This document shows positions 32,956-42,950 of a DNA stretch of 64,000 bases, in pieces. The stretch is from contig CADBQU010000013.1 of NCBI GenBank assembly GCA_902796905.1, positions 1 to 64,000 of the forward strand, given 5' to 3'. The translations under genes and the position numbers were made by a program. This DNA is from Oscillospiraceae bacterium (lineage in GTDB: Bacteria > Bacillota > Clostridia > Oscillospirales > Acutalibacteraceae). The notes under the pieces are model-generated. The model made no database searches. It saw nothing but the letters and a program-made list of their open reading frames with translations, and was not told the origin of the DNA. Every line of letters begins with the position of its first letter. Positions within the stretch are counted from its first letter, which is position 1.

Positions 32956-35121
32956 ATGTACGAAAATTTCAGAACATTTTCAACGGAATTCGCCGGCAGA
33001 ACTCTTACGGTAGAAACCGGAAAAATGGCTCAGCTTGCAAACGGTTCGTGTTTGGTAAGATACGGCGAAACAGCTGTTTTTTGCGCGGCTACGGCAAGCG
33101 CCAGACCAAGAGACGGAATAGATTTTTTACCGCTTTCGGTAGATTTTGAAGAAAAATTATATTCGGTTGGTAAAATACCGGGCTCGTTTACAAGAAGAGA
33201 AGGCAAGCCCACCGACAAAGCAATTTTGGCAAGCCGTGTTATAGACCGCCCCATACGCCCGTTATTCCCTAAAGATTTAAGAAATGATGTTTCGGTTGTA
33301 TGTACGGTAATGTCTGTAGACCCCGATTGCAACCCTGAAATTACTGGTATGATTGCGGCCAGCGTTGCTTTATCTATTTCCGATATCCCGTGGGACGGAC
33401 CTATAAGCGGTGTTTCCGTAGGATTGGTAGACGGCAAAATAGTATTAAATCCTAACGCAGAAGAATCCGAAAAAAGCGATATGCAGGTAACCGTTGCATC
33501 TACCAGCGATTTGGTAGCTATGATAGAAGCGGGAGCCAATGAAGTTGATAACGAAACAATGTTTGACGGTATTATGAAAGGCCATGCCGAAAACCAAAAA
33601 ATTGTTGAATTTATTAACTCCATAGTAAAAGAAATAGGTAAAGAAAAATTCACTTACGAAAGCTCCGACCCTTCGGAAGAAATGTATAACGACGTTAAAG
33701 AAATTGCTTACGAAGGCGTAAAAGCGGCTTTAGATACCGATGACAAACGCGTAAGGGATGAAAACTTACGTCCTATTTACGATTTGGTACACGAAAAATT
33801 AGACGAAAAATACGAAGGTTTAGAAGCTCAGTTAGAGGTTTGCTTATATAAATTACAAAAATTTATAGTTCGCCGTTGGCTTTTAGACGAAGGCAAACGT
33901 GTAGACGGCAGAGGAATAGACGAAATCCGTCCGTTATCGGCAGAAGTAGGTTTATTGCCCAGAGTTCACGGAAGCGGATTATTCTCTCGCGGACAAACTC
34001 AGGTTTTAACAATAGCAACCTTAGGCTCTTTAAGAGACGCACAGCTTTTGGACGGTATTGATAACGAAGAAACAAAACGCTATATGCACCATTACAATAT
34101 GCCCAGCTACTCCGTAGGCGAAACAAAGCCTTCAAGAGGTCCCGGCAGGCGTGAAATAGGACACGGAGCATTAGCCGAAAGAGCGTTGCTTCCGGTTATT
34201 CCTTCCGAATCGGAATTCCCGTATGCTATGCGATTGGTTTCCGAAGTTTTATCTTCTAACGGTTCTACCAGCCAGGGTTCCATTTGCGGTTCCACATTGG
34301 CTTTAATGGATGCAGGCGTTCCCATAAAGGCTCCCGTAGCCGGTATTTCCTGCGGCTTGGTAACCGAAGGCGACCGTTTTATGACAATGGTTGATATTCA
34401 GGGATTAGAAGACTTTTTCGGAGATATGGACTTTAAAGTAGCCGGTACACACAAAGGTATTACGGCTATACAGATGGACTTAAAAGTTCACGGTTTAACT
34501 CCCGAAATTATTAAAGAAGCTTTGGAAAAAACTTACAAAGCAAGAATTTACATTTTAGACGAAGTTATGCTTAAAGCTATTGATAAGCCCAGAGCAGAGC
34601 TTTCTAAATATGCTCCTAAAATGGTAACTACCAAAATAGACCCGGATAAAATCCGTGAAGTTATAGGTTCCGGCGGAAAAGTTATTCAAAAAATTCAAGC
34701 GGATTGCAACTGCAAAATTGATATTGACGATGACGGTTCGGTATTTATTCAGGCGGTTGACAGCGATAACGCAAAAAGAGCTTTAATGATAGTTGAAACC
34801 ATAGCTTTAGACCCCGAAGTAGGCGCCATTTACAAAGGCAAAGTTACAAGGCTTATGAACTTCGGCGCATTTGTGGAAATTGCTCCCGGCAAAGAGGGCT
34901 TGGTGCATATAAGCAAGCTTGATGTAAAGAGAGTAGAAAAGGTTGAAGATGTAGTATCGGTTGGCGATGAAGTTATTGTTATGGTAACGGATATAGACGA
35001 CCAGGGCAGAATTAACCTTTCTCGCAGAGACGCTTTGGTTAAGGTTGAAGGCAAACAGGTAGAGGATGACGGCGAAGATAACTTTAAAAAATCCCGTCCC
35101 GGTTTTAAAAACCGCAGATAA
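32956..35121 (+). CDS. pnp: Polyribonucleotide nucleotidyltransferase
   Basis: Phosphorolytic 3'-5' exoribonuclease forming a trimeric ring, central to mRNA decay. 721 residues with two RNase PH domains (about 10-220 and 310-540; FSRGQTQVLTIATLGS in the second), a KH domain with VIGSGGKVIQKI (about 571-582), and an S1 domain from YKGKVTRLMNFGAFVEI (about 626-642). Short basic tail. Normal length. Confidence 0.98.
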   Translation: MYENFRTFSTEFAGRTLTVETGKMAQLANGSCLVRYGETAVFCAATASARPRDGIDFLPLSVDFEEKLYSVGKIPGSFTRREGKPTDKAILASRVIDRPIRPLFPKDLRNDVSVVCTVMSVDPDCNPEITGMIAASVALSISDIPWDGPISGVSVGLVDGKIVLNPNAEESEKSDMQVTVASTSDLVAMIEAGANEVDNETMFDGIMKGHAENQKIVEFINSIVKEIGKEKFTYESSDPSEEMYNDVKEIAYEGVKAALDTDDKRVRDENLRPIYDLVHEKLDEKYEGLEAQLEVCLYKLQKFIVRRWLLDEGKRVDGRGIDEIRPLSAEVGLLPRVHGSGLFSRGQTQVLTIATLGSLRDAQLLDGIDNEETKRYMHHYNMPSYSVGETKPSRGPGRREIGHGALAERALLPVIPSESEFPYAMRLVSEVLSSNGSTSQGSICGSTLALMDAGVPIKAPVAGISCGLVTEGDRFMTMVDIQGLEDFFGDMDFKVAGTHKGITAIQMDLKVHGLTPEIIKEALEKTYKARIYILDEVMLKAIDKPRAELSKYAPKMVTTKIDPDKIREVIGSGGKVIQKIQADCNCKIDIDDDGSVFIQAVDSDNAKRALMIVETIALDPEVGAIYKGKVTRLMNFGAFVEIAPGKEGLVHISKLDVKRVEKVEDVVSVGDEVIVMVTDIDDQGRINLSRRDALVKVEGKQVEDDGEDNFKKSRPGFKNRR

Positions 35122-35175
35122 GCTTTTTTAACGGCAAAATTTAAAAAAGTTTTAATTTAAAATAATAATAATTTA

Positions 35176-35208
35176 TAAAGCTATGGTATATACCGTAGCT
35201 TTATTTTT
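35176..35208 (+). terminator. Terminator after pnp
   Basis: TAAAGCTATGGTA pairs with TACCGTAGCTTTA (one wobble) around TA, followed by TTTTTAT. Confidence 0.88.
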
Positions 35209-35340
35209 ATACAAAATATTAAACAAAAAATATATAATTTACACAAAAAGTTTTCAAAAGACAAATTTATATATCTTTTTGTGGTTAAAAATGTTATAAT
35301 TTAAATATCAAAGAAAGTTGACTTTTATGGAGGACATATT

Positions 35341-35589
35341 ATGAGAAAAAAACTTTTAGCGGTATTTTTAAGTTTGGTTTTTGTAATAGGTTTATGCGGA
35401 TGCACGCAAAATAATGTAAAAAGTAACAGTTCTAAACAAAATGTTTTAGATAATAACGATTCGGACAGTTCTGCGGTAAGTTCCGAAAAAAATAAATCTC
35501 AAAATCAAAAATCAAAAAGTATAAACAAAAAATCAAGCAAAAAAGGTACAAAAAGCGGCGCAAAAAATGCAACTAAAAAAATAAAATAA
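35341..35589 (+). CDS. Lipoprotein N-terminal part, split from CotH body by frameshift
   Basis: 82 codons encoding a lipoprotein signal with a classical lipobox (LCGC, Cys21) followed only by a Ser/Asn/Lys-rich linker that ends at TAA 35587-35589. It has GGAGG before the ATG. Such a piece has no domain of its own. The CotH-kinase reading frame begins at once in the next frame, open from 35577, with GTP-like continuation KVKDNRIVPVVHNGDLKYL before its first candidate start. One added A in the A7 run at 35575-35581 would join both into one secreted protein of about 612 residues. Confidence 0.75.
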   Translation: MRKKLLAVFLSLVFVIGLCGCTQNNVKSNSSKQNVLDNNDSDSSAVSSEKNKSQNQKSKSINKKSSKKGTKSGAKNATKKIK

Positions 35590-37181
35590 AAGTTAAAGAT
35601 AATAGAATAGTACCTGTTGTGCATAATGGAGATTTAAAATATTTAGCGTTTTCAGTTAAAGACAATGCTTCGCTTCCGTTTGATTTTGAAAGTGATTTTG
35701 ACGGTAACGATATTACCGCCACTTTGCCGGACGGAATAGATTTGACAAAACTTAAACCTATGTTTAAAACCTCTACAGGTAAGCTTTACTTAAACGGTAA
35801 AGAAATAAAAAGCGGAACGGCTGTTGATTTTTCAAAAACCGTAAAATTATCCGCGGATAAAAAGAATGAATATACGGTTAATTTAAGTAAAATAAATACC
35901 GGCATACCTTCTTTATGTATCACAACCCAAAATTATGAGATTATAAACAGTAAAACAGAAAAGAAAAATTGCAATATGTTTTTGGCCGGAGGAGATACCA
36001 AAAACGGTAATTATGCAATGCCTAAAGGAAAAATTGTTAAAGGAAAAGGAACGGTCAAAAACAGAGGTTGGTCAAGTTGGTATACATACCCTAAAAAAAG
36101 CTATACTTTAAAGCTTAAAGATAACATTACAATGTTAGGATTACCGGCAGGTAAGGAATGGGTATTGGCAGCAAACTATAACGATGTTACGATTATAAGA
36201 AATGCCGTTGCGGCGCAAATGGCTTATAATATGGGTATGGAATTTGTTATGGACATACGTTTTGTGGATTTATGGGTAAACGGAAATTATAACGGAAGTT
36301 ATCAACTTATAGAAAAAATAGAAGTTGATAAAAATCGAGTTAATATCACTAAATTTAAAGAAAATTTGGCTCCGGATAAGGTAGGATATCTTTTAGAGAT
36401 AAACGGACACAATAATCCGGAAGAATGGGGTAAATTTACTCACGGAAAAGACGCCGACCGACCTTCAAAATGGAAAAAAATAAATAATTACACAACTTAC
36501 GATCCAATAAGCGGAGATATATTTTTTACGGCAAAAAAATCCGGCAGAATATTTAATATAAATAAGCCTTCGGATTCAAAATTAATGAAACTGAGCGAAA
36601 ACAAACGGAACAAATATATAGACTATATTTATAACTATTTAAACGCATTTGAGAACGCCGTATATAGCGATAATTACACGAAAGCGTCAAAATATATGGA
36701 TATGACTTCGTTGGCAAAATGGTATTGTATAAACGAGATGGCAAGCAATAACGACAGCCAACTTCATTGTTCGTGCTATATGTATAAAGATGTTGGCAAA
36801 AAAATGAAAATGGGACCGCTTTGGGACTTTGACGGCGGATACGGCAACTATATTTATGCCAATGAGCAAAACCAGCATTTGCCGTTTTTAGATAAGCATG
36901 CGTGGTTTGAACATCTTTTAAAAATGCCGCAATTTAAGGCGGAAGTTAAAAAAGTTTGGAACAACGCAAGGAGCAAAATAGGTGCGTTAGACGGAGAAAT
37001 TGTAAAGTTAGGGAATATTGTTAAAAACGCGCAGGAACTTAATTATGAACTTTGGGATTTAACCGATACGCTGGGATATATTTATCCGCAATATTATTCT
37101 TACGATGAGCAAATAAACTATATGAGAAGATATGTTAAATCAAGAACAAGTTATATGGACAGAAAAGTTGTAAGTTGGTAA
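35577..37181 (+). pseudogene. CotH-kinase family protein, body lacking its own secretion signal
   Basis: The frame is open from 35577; the first possible start codon is GTG 35619, without a ribosome site. From 35619 it gives 520 residues: a beta-sandwich N-domain (about 1-95), then the CotH atypical kinase domain (about 110-420) with WSSWYTYPKKSYTLKLK, WVLAANYNDVTIIRNAVA, VDLWVNGNYNGSYQLIEK and MGPLWDFDGGYGN (metal-binding Asp). Spore-coat CotH of Bacillus phosphorylates coat proteins; gut Clostridia have secreted relatives. The missing signal peptide is carried by the preceding frame, so the gene is frameshifted, phase-variable, or a sequencing error. Confidence 0.85.
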
Positions 37182-37204
37182 ACGGGAATTTTTAAAATAT
37201 AAAT

Positions 37205-37280
37205 AAATCGGGATTTTTGCAGTAATTATTAATAACAAATATACTTTGTTATAATTATTTTGTATAAAATTCCGATTTTT
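37205..37280. terminator. Long bipartite hairpin between CotH and sigG
   Basis: Outer AAATCGGGATTTT / AAAATTCCGATTT encloses an inner AT stem AATAACAAA-TATAC-TTTGTTAT and runs into T residues. Probably a terminator for the CotH gene. Confidence 0.65.
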
Positions 37281-37295
37281 TATTTTAATTAAAAA

Positions 37296-37379
37296 GCGGC
37301 GGCAAAAGCCTAAAGGCTTAAAACAAAGCATTTGGCTTTGTTTTAAAACGTTTTTTTAAAAAACGTTTTTTGCCGCCGC
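37296..37379. repeat. Cloverleaf repeat, copy I
   Basis: A 12-bp outer stem GCGGCGGCAAAA / TTTTGCCGCCGC encloses AGCC-TAAA-GGCT, AAAACAAAGC-ATTTG-GCTTTGTTTT and a palindrome built on AAAACGTTTTTT/AAAAAACGTTTT. It lies between convergent CotH and sigG. Confidence 0.92.
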
Positions 37380-37405
37380 AAAGCGTATATAATTTTATTG
37401 CTGCT

Positions 37406-38170
37406 TTAATGTTTTATTTTTTTAATAACGCCTTTTTCCAAACGCGAAACCTGGGCTTGGGAAATTCCTATTTCTTCCGAAACTTCCATTTGGGTTTTAC
37501 CCTTTAAAAATCTTAAATAGCAAATGGTTTTTTCGCGCGGAGTTAAATCTTTAAGGGTTTGTTTAAAGCACATTTCGTCTATCCAACAGCTTTCGTCGCT
37601 TTTATCGCCCAATTGGTCCAAAACATATAAAGTGTCTCCGCTGTCGGAATAAACCGGCTCGTAAAGCGATACCGGCGAAACGGTGCTTTCAAGCGCCAAA
37701 ACCACCTCGGCTTTTGTAAGGTTTAATTCTTTGGCTATTTCCGTAACGGTAGGCTCACGGTTAAGTTTGGCGGTAAGCGCTTCTTGCGCTTTCATAGCCT
37801 TATAGGCGGTATCTTTAATGGAACGGCTTACTCTTAAGGAATTATTATCTCTTAAAAAGCGGCGAATTTCTCCTATAATCATAGGAACGGCATAAGTAGA
37901 AAATCTAACGTTTTGTGAAATATCAAAGTTATCAATGGATTTCATAAGTCCTATACAACCCACCTGAAAAAGGTCGTCGGCACTTTCGCCTCTGTTTAAA
38001 AATTTTTGAACAACGCTTAAAACAAGGCGCAAATTTCCGTTTATAAGTTTTTCTCTGGCGGATTTATCTCCCGACCGATATTGTTTTAACAGTTCCTTTT
38101 TTTCGGCTTCCTTTAAAACTTTTAGCTTGCTTGTATTAATGCCGCAAATTTCTACTTTACTGTAATGCAT
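37406..38170 (-). CDS. sigG: Sporulation sigma factor SigG
   Basis: Late forespore sigma factor. 254 residues starting with the SigG-specific KVEICGINTSKLKVLKEAE, then region 2 (ADDLFQVGCIGLMKSIDNFD and VRFSTYAVPMIIGEIRRFLR), region 3, and region 4 with the helix-turn-helix MEVSEEIGISQAQVSRLEKG. Its presence is the main evidence that this organism can sporulate. AGGTGA precedes the ATG. spoIIGA/sigE, often next door, are not here; pgeF is divergent. Confidence 0.96.
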   Translation of the reverse strand: MHYSKVEICGINTSKLKVLKEAEKKELLKQYRSGDKSAREKLINGNLRLVLSVVQKFLNRGESADDLFQVGCIGLMKSIDNFDISQNVRFSTYAVPMIIGEIRRFLRDNNSLRVSRSIKDTAYKAMKAQEALTAKLNREPTVTEIAKELNLTKAEVVLALESTVSPVSLYEPVYSDSGDTLYVLDQLGDKSDESCWIDEMCFKQTLKDLTPREKTICYLRFLKGKTQMEVSEEIGISQAQVSRLEKGVIKKIKH

Positions 38171-38387
38171 TTAAGATTTCACCTCAAACACATTATTGCC
38201 AAAAAAATTTAAAATAAAAACATAAAATAAAGTTTATTTGGTTGTAAAAAAATGGAATGCGTGATATATTAGTATTACAAATATTAATATTAGTATTAAT
38301 GTTTAGTGTTAGTATTTGATGTTAATATTTAGTGGTAATATTTTTTGATTGATTTTAAAATAATAACTGATAATAACGGAGAAATTT

Positions 38388-39263
38388 ATGCAAAAGTTTT
38401 ACAGTAATAAAGAGGCGGAAGAAATCGCATTTAAAAATAGAGATAACAATTACGATATTTTAACTTTAAATAACGGAGTGGGACTTGTAAAATTCCCTGC
38501 GTTTTTAAGGGAAGACGGAGTGGTAGCCGCTATGACCACAAGAATAGGCGGAGTAAGTAAAGGCAGATATGCCACTATGAATATGTCTTTTTCTAACGGA
38601 GATAAAGAAGAAAATGTTTTGCAAAACTATAAAACGGTTTGCAAAGAGCTTAATATAGATTATAAAAAACTGGTTTTATCACATCAAACGCACACCACTA
38701 ACATAAGGACAGTAACGCAAAACGATATAGGAAAGGGAATTGTACAAAAAAGAGATTACGAAAATGTGGACGGACTTATTACCGATATTAAAGGCGTAGG
38801 TTTGGTTACGCAGTTTGCAGATTGTATTCCGCTTTTATTTTACGACAGGGTAAAAAAAGTAATTGCGGCTTCGCATGCGGGATGGCGCGGAACAGTATGG
38901 GAAATAGGCTTAAAGACCGTTAATAAAATGGTTTTGGAATTCGGCTGCAACAAAAAAGATATTTTGGCGGTTATAGCGCCGGGAATTTGCAAAGATTGTT
39001 ACGAAGTAGACGATAAGGTTGTAAATGAGCTTAAAAAAATAAAAGACATAGATTTTTCTTTAATGTTAAAAGAAAAAGGAAACGGAAAATATCAGCTTGA
39101 TTTATGTGAGTGTAACCGTCAGATTTTACTTAAAGCGGGAGTTTTAAAAGAAAATATTTTTGTTACAAACCACTGTACCAACTGCAATTCAAATATTTTT
39201 CATTCTCACAGGGCCACGCTTGGCAGCAGAGGAAATTTAGCAACCGTAATAGCTTTAAAATAA
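38388..39263 (+). CDS. pgeF: Multicopper-type nucleoside phosphorylase (YfiH/PgeF, laccase domain)
   Basis: 291 residues of the YfiH/YlmD family, in which purine nucleoside phosphorylase and adenosine deaminase activities are known. Conserved elements: LSHQTHTTNIRTV (His ligand, about 99-111), VTQFADCIPLLFYD (about 139-152), SHAGWRGTVWEIG (about 164-176) and APGICKDCYEVDD (about 200-212). TAACGGAG precedes the ATG. It is divergent from sigG. Confidence 0.92.
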   Translation: MQKFYSNKEAEEIAFKNRDNNYDILTLNNGVGLVKFPAFLREDGVVAAMTTRIGGVSKGRYATMNMSFSNGDKEENVLQNYKTVCKELNIDYKKLVLSHQTHTTNIRTVTQNDIGKGIVQKRDYENVDGLITDIKGVGLVTQFADCIPLLFYDRVKKVIAASHAGWRGTVWEIGLKTVNKMVLEFGCNKKDILAVIAPGICKDCYEVDDKVVNELKKIKDIDFSLMLKEKGNGKYQLDLCECNRQILLKAGVLKENIFVTNHCTNCNSNIFHSHRATLGSRGNLATVIALK

Positions 39264-39293
39264 ATATTTATTAAAGTGATGAAGATACATTGG

Positions 39294-39381
39294 GGCGGCG
39301 AGCCCAAAGTCCTTTGGACTTCGACAAAAGCTTTGCTTTTGTCCCAAAAAACAAGAATTGTTTTTTGGGGGGCTCGCCGCC
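39294..39381. repeat. Cloverleaf repeat, copy J
   Basis: Outer stem GGCGGCGAGCC / GGCTCGCCGCC, perfect over 11 bp, encloses CAAAGTCC-TTT-GGACTTCG, GACAAAAGC-TTT-GCTTTTGTC and CCCAAAAAACAA-GAA-TTGTTTTTTGGG. Its inner hairpins match copy B while the outer stem differs in a compensating way. Confidence 0.94.
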
Positions 39382-39389
39382 TACATAAC

Positions 39390-39424
39390 AAAAAGACCTC
39401 ATTTTAAATTATGAGGTCTTTTTT
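39390..39424. terminator. Bidirectional terminator between pgeF and the Gld-like operon
   Basis: AAAAAGACCTCAT pairs with ATGAGGTCTTTTT around an 8-nt loop. It follows copy J by 8 bp. Confidence 0.9.
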
Positions 39425-39461
39425 ATAATTTTAATTTTTTGTTATTAATTTTATTGCGGCA

Positions 39462-41207
39462 TTATGCGGCTTCGGGAATTTCTTTTTTGTTTATAACGTT
39501 GTTTAAATATTCCTTAATGTTATCAAAAACGGTATAGTTTATAACCCCTTCGTTGTTGCCGTTTATATTAACTATATAACGGCGGTCGTTTATGCTTATA
39601 AACTTAATAACCGTAGTTTTGTTTGAATTACGGAATTTAAACGCAGCCCTAAATGCTTCTTTGCCGGTGGGATAAGTACTTTGAACATCCGGCTTAAGCG
39701 TTGTATAGTAAGAAAAATAGGTTCTTAAAAGCGAATCTTCCGCTTTTTTACCGTTATATTTAACCGAAGTTGTATTTTTTTCCGAATTATATGAAATATC
39801 AAAACTATGAGATTTATTGTCTGTTGTAAATGTCATATTACTTATATCTTCATAATTTTCCAAAAATGCAAAACGGTTATAAAATTCTTCTTGTTTTAAA
39901 TCAAAACAGGTTAAGTTATCTTTAGATACTTTATAAATTACATTTACATCATTTAACATTAAGGCATAATACTGCGTGGTGCCTTCTTCTGTGTTTTCGG
40001 CAGTATTTTCTTCGGATTTTTGCAGCGTAGCTTTAATTTTTGTGGTTTTTCCGCTTAAATTGATATTTAAAATAACATCAGGATTATTTAATCCGTATTT
40101 TGCTATATCGTTAGCCGAAGGAGAAATTTTATAGGCATTAGACGCCACCAAACCGCCTTTAACAATATTAACAAACTGTTCAACTGCTTCGGCATCGGCA
40201 TATCTGCTTATAGGTGTAGACATTCTGTAAGCCGCCAAGCTTTTGCCGGTGTAATCTATTTTAATTGTTTTTGGATAATTTTTTCCGCTTAAAGTTAAAC
40301 TGTCTATATGGTCTAAAGTATTGTCATCCGTAATATAACTTTTATCAAGGCTTTCAACATCTACGGCTTCTATAATAGAGTTATTTACAAGTTCTTCCGC
40401 CGGTAAACAAAAATATTTTACCGTAGAAGGAGTAACTAAAAATATGCCGTCTTTAGCGCTTGTTTTAATATAATATCCCGTACCGTCCGGACATAAATTA
40501 CCAACTGTAATAGAGTAGTCTTTTAAGCCGTTTTTGCCTGTAACACTAACGGTTGCCAGAGGATTATCAAATCCGTAGTTTAAAGTTGTATCAGTCATTT
40601 GACGGTCGGCGTTTAAGCTTGCGGCACTGTCTGCCATTGCCGATAAATAAGAATCGGCAATAATTTTTTCGTCGTAGCCTTCAAGCTTCCAAGCAACGTT
40701 TGTACCGCTTTCACTGCTGTTACTGTTATTACTGTTGCTGCTTTCGGAAGCTTTTTTATAAGAATTAATTGTAAAGGTTCCGTTTGCATTTTTAAAAACA
40801 ATTTTAGAAATATTATTTGCCGAATTTGCCAAAACGGAAATGGTAGTTGATTTTTTATCTTCAATTTCTTTTTTGCTTTCGGGTAAAAGCCAAACTACCG
40901 TACAAACACCTAAGGCCAAAACAACTGCGGCTATAGCGGCGCAAATTAAAACCAAAGCTTTTTTCTTTTTTTTGGGCTTTTTGGTTACTATTGCGCTTTT
41001 TGCAAAAACCGTGGATTCCTGCTCTGTTTCTGCTTTTTCTTCTGCCGCCGGCATTTCTGTTTTTGAATTTTCCTTTAAAACGGAAGTTTTTTTAACAGAG
41101 GTTTCTTCAACAGAAGTTTTTTCGGCTTCTTTTAAATCTGCGTTTTTTAAAACGTCCGAATTTTCCGGTTGGTTTAAATCATCTATCTTCTTTTTCTTAT
41201 TGTCCAA
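39462..41207 (-). CDS. DUF4340 protein of a Gld-like ABC system
   Basis: 581 residues: a charged cytoplasmic N-terminus (about 1-82, rich in Glu/Lys/Ser/Thr), one transmembrane helix (about 83-108), and a large extracellular DUF4340 beta-rich region with repeated halves (NYGFDNPLATVSVTGKNG and KYGLNNPDVILNINLSGK). Residues about 153-168 are a Ser/Asn-rich low-complexity stretch. The start is TTG 41207, preceded by GGAGG, overlapping the end of the GldG-like gene by 25 bp. Last gene of the four-gene operon; role unknown, presumably an accessory of the transporter. Confidence 0.85.
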   Translation of the reverse strand: MDNKKKKIDDLNQPENSDVLKNADLKEAEKTSVEETSVKKTSVLKENSKTEMPAAEEKAETEQESTVFAKSAIVTKKPKKKKKALVLICAAIAAVVLALGVCTVVWLLPESKKEIEDKKSTTISVLANSANNISKIVFKNANGTFTINSYKKASESSNSNNSNSSESGTNVAWKLEGYDEKIIADSYLSAMADSAASLNADRQMTDTTLNYGFDNPLATVSVTGKNGLKDYSITVGNLCPDGTGYYIKTSAKDGIFLVTPSTVKYFCLPAEELVNNSIIEAVDVESLDKSYITDDNTLDHIDSLTLSGKNYPKTIKIDYTGKSLAAYRMSTPISRYADAEAVEQFVNIVKGGLVASNAYKISPSANDIAKYGLNNPDVILNINLSGKTTKIKATLQKSEENTAENTEEGTTQYYALMLNDVNVIYKVSKDNLTCFDLKQEEFYNRFAFLENYEDISNMTFTTDNKSHSFDISYNSEKNTTSVKYNGKKAEDSLLRTYFSYYTTLKPDVQSTYPTGKEAFRAAFKFRNSNKTTVIKFISINDRRYIVNINGNNEGVINYTVFDNIKEYLNNVINKKEIPEAA

Positions 41208-42937
41208 ACAATTACACCTCCGGCAATTAATAAAATAGGAACTACAACTACAAACAAAACTCTTACAAAAACTTTAACCGCGTCGCTTGCAGGATTTGTA
41301 ATGCCTGTAATACCCGTAATTTTAGGGTTAAAGGTTAAAGAAGTATTTCTTCCCGAAGCACTGTTTATAGAAAGCATTGCAAGCTCCATATTGCCAACGG
41401 AAGAATAACTTCCCCAATCTTCGGAAACAAAATCGCTTGTGGCAAAAGCCAAAACAGAAGAGCTTATCTCTTTGTTATCATCGGTAGTACGGGTATCTTT
41501 GGTTAATATAATAGTTGGGAAACTGCTTTGCGTGGCGCTGCTTGGAAAAGTGGTTTTTTGAGTTGTGCCCTTAGGTGCTACTAAACATGTACTTGAACTT
41601 TGAAGTAAAATATTTGTAGAGCGGTCTCCGCTGGTAGTATATAAAGTTTTAAAAGGAACATTACCTGTAGAAAGGTAAAATTTTGTACTGGCCGAAAGAC
41701 TTGAAACAATATCGTTTTCGGATAACGTTTGCATAGGAGTTACGGCATTACCGTAGGTATTGTAAGAAGAGCTTTCGTAAACAACGCCATTTTCGGTGCC
41801 TATTCCCCAATCTTCCAAAAACATATTAAAGTTAGGGGTTTCGGGAGAACTTTGGCTGGCAAAGTAAACAACCGATTTGCCCAAATTTCCGCCGTTTTCC
41901 AAATAGTTATCTAATATTTTTAAAGAATTGCTTGAAAAATCGTTTTTAAGTTTTGAAATAATTAATACGTCGTACTGCTTTATTGCGTCTAACGTAAAAT
42001 TACCGTCTACGGTAGAATAATCGTAATCGTAATTTTTTAAATAATCCTGTAAATAAGCAACGCTGTCGCTGTCGCAATTCTGTGTAATAATACCGGCTTT
42101 TTTTGTAATGCTCATGGCAACTTTATTTAAAGAGCCCGAAAGTGCATTTTCTAAATTGGAATAAGCAATTGTGTAGTAACCGGTATAAGAACTGCTTGTA
42201 GAAGAAGATTGCATAGAGTAAATATCTTTAAATGTTAATAAATCGGTTTTTGTGGAATTATCTTCTTTAGTGCACAAAACCAAAATATCTCCGTAGCTTA
42301 TATCGCTGCTTACGGTACTGGCTATGTCGGAAAAGCTTGGGTCTTGCGAATCCCTGTAAGAAACCGAAATTTTATTTGCGTATTTGGGATATTCTTCAAT
42401 AAGCCTTACAGTTTGGTTAAAGTAGCTGTACGGCGTATTGCTTTCCTGTACCTGATAATTGTTGTAAGCGTAATTTATCATTTCGCTGCCGGTATAACTT
42501 GCTTTGGTGGCGCAAACTATAACTTCTATTTTTTTAATATCGGTTTGTTTGTTTAATTTTTTTAAATAATCTATATTTTCCGCCGAAAGCTTGCTGGAGC
42601 GGTCGGCAGTAACGTCAATGGTTGTGGAATATTTATTTGCAATTAAAGCCGCAAGAATATTTGCCAAAACCAAAACGGCGCAAAAAATTGCAATAAAGGC
42701 TATAGAAAAGCTGCCTCTTTTAAAAGCATTTGCATTTTTTTCGGGATTAAACTCTTTTTCTTTTTTAAGCCTTTTGGCCTTTTTTTCTTTTTGTGTTTTT
42801 TCTTTTGAGTCTTTTACTTCTTTTTCTTCCGAGCTTTTCGCAATATCTTTTTCTTCTATCTTTGCTTCTTTTTCGGTAACGGAATTTTCGTTAGCCAAGG
42901 AAGCGTTGTTTTTTAATTCGTCGTTATTTTTTTTCAT
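41183..42937 (-). CDS. GldG-like ABC transporter accessory protein
   Basis: 584 residues: a highly charged N-terminal cytoplasmic region (about 1-75), a transmembrane helix (about 78-100), an extracellular GldG/IFT52-like domain (STTIDVTADRSSKLS and later LDAIKQYDVLIISKLK), and a C-terminal transmembrane helix (about 558-580) ending in RKRR. The start is ATG 42937 with AAGGAGG at good spacing; an upstream in-frame TTG lies before the ribosome site. In Bacteroidetes GldG acts with GldA and GldF; in Clostridia the substrate is unknown. Confidence 0.87.
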   Translation of the reverse strand: MKKNNDELKNNASLANENSVTEKEAKIEEKDIAKSSEEKEVKDSKEKTQKEKKAKRLKKEKEFNPEKNANAFKRGSFSIAFIAIFCAVLVLANILAALIANKYSTTIDVTADRSSKLSAENIDYLKKLNKQTDIKKIEVIVCATKASYTGSEMINYAYNNYQVQESNTPYSYFNQTVRLIEEYPKYANKISVSYRDSQDPSFSDIASTVSSDISYGDILVLCTKEDNSTKTDLLTFKDIYSMQSSSTSSSYTGYYTIAYSNLENALSGSLNKVAMSITKKAGIITQNCDSDSVAYLQDYLKNYDYDYSTVDGNFTLDAIKQYDVLIISKLKNDFSSNSLKILDNYLENGGNLGKSVVYFASQSSPETPNFNMFLEDWGIGTENGVVYESSSYNTYGNAVTPMQTLSENDIVSSLSASTKFYLSTGNVPFKTLYTTSGDRSTNILLQSSSTCLVAPKGTTQKTTFPSSATQSSFPTIILTKDTRTTDDNKEISSSVLAFATSDFVSEDWGSYSSVGNMELAMLSINSASGRNTSLTFNPKITGITGITNPASDAVKVFVRVLFVVVVPILLIAGGVIVWTIRKRR

Positions 42938-42950
42938 TTTAACTTCCTCC

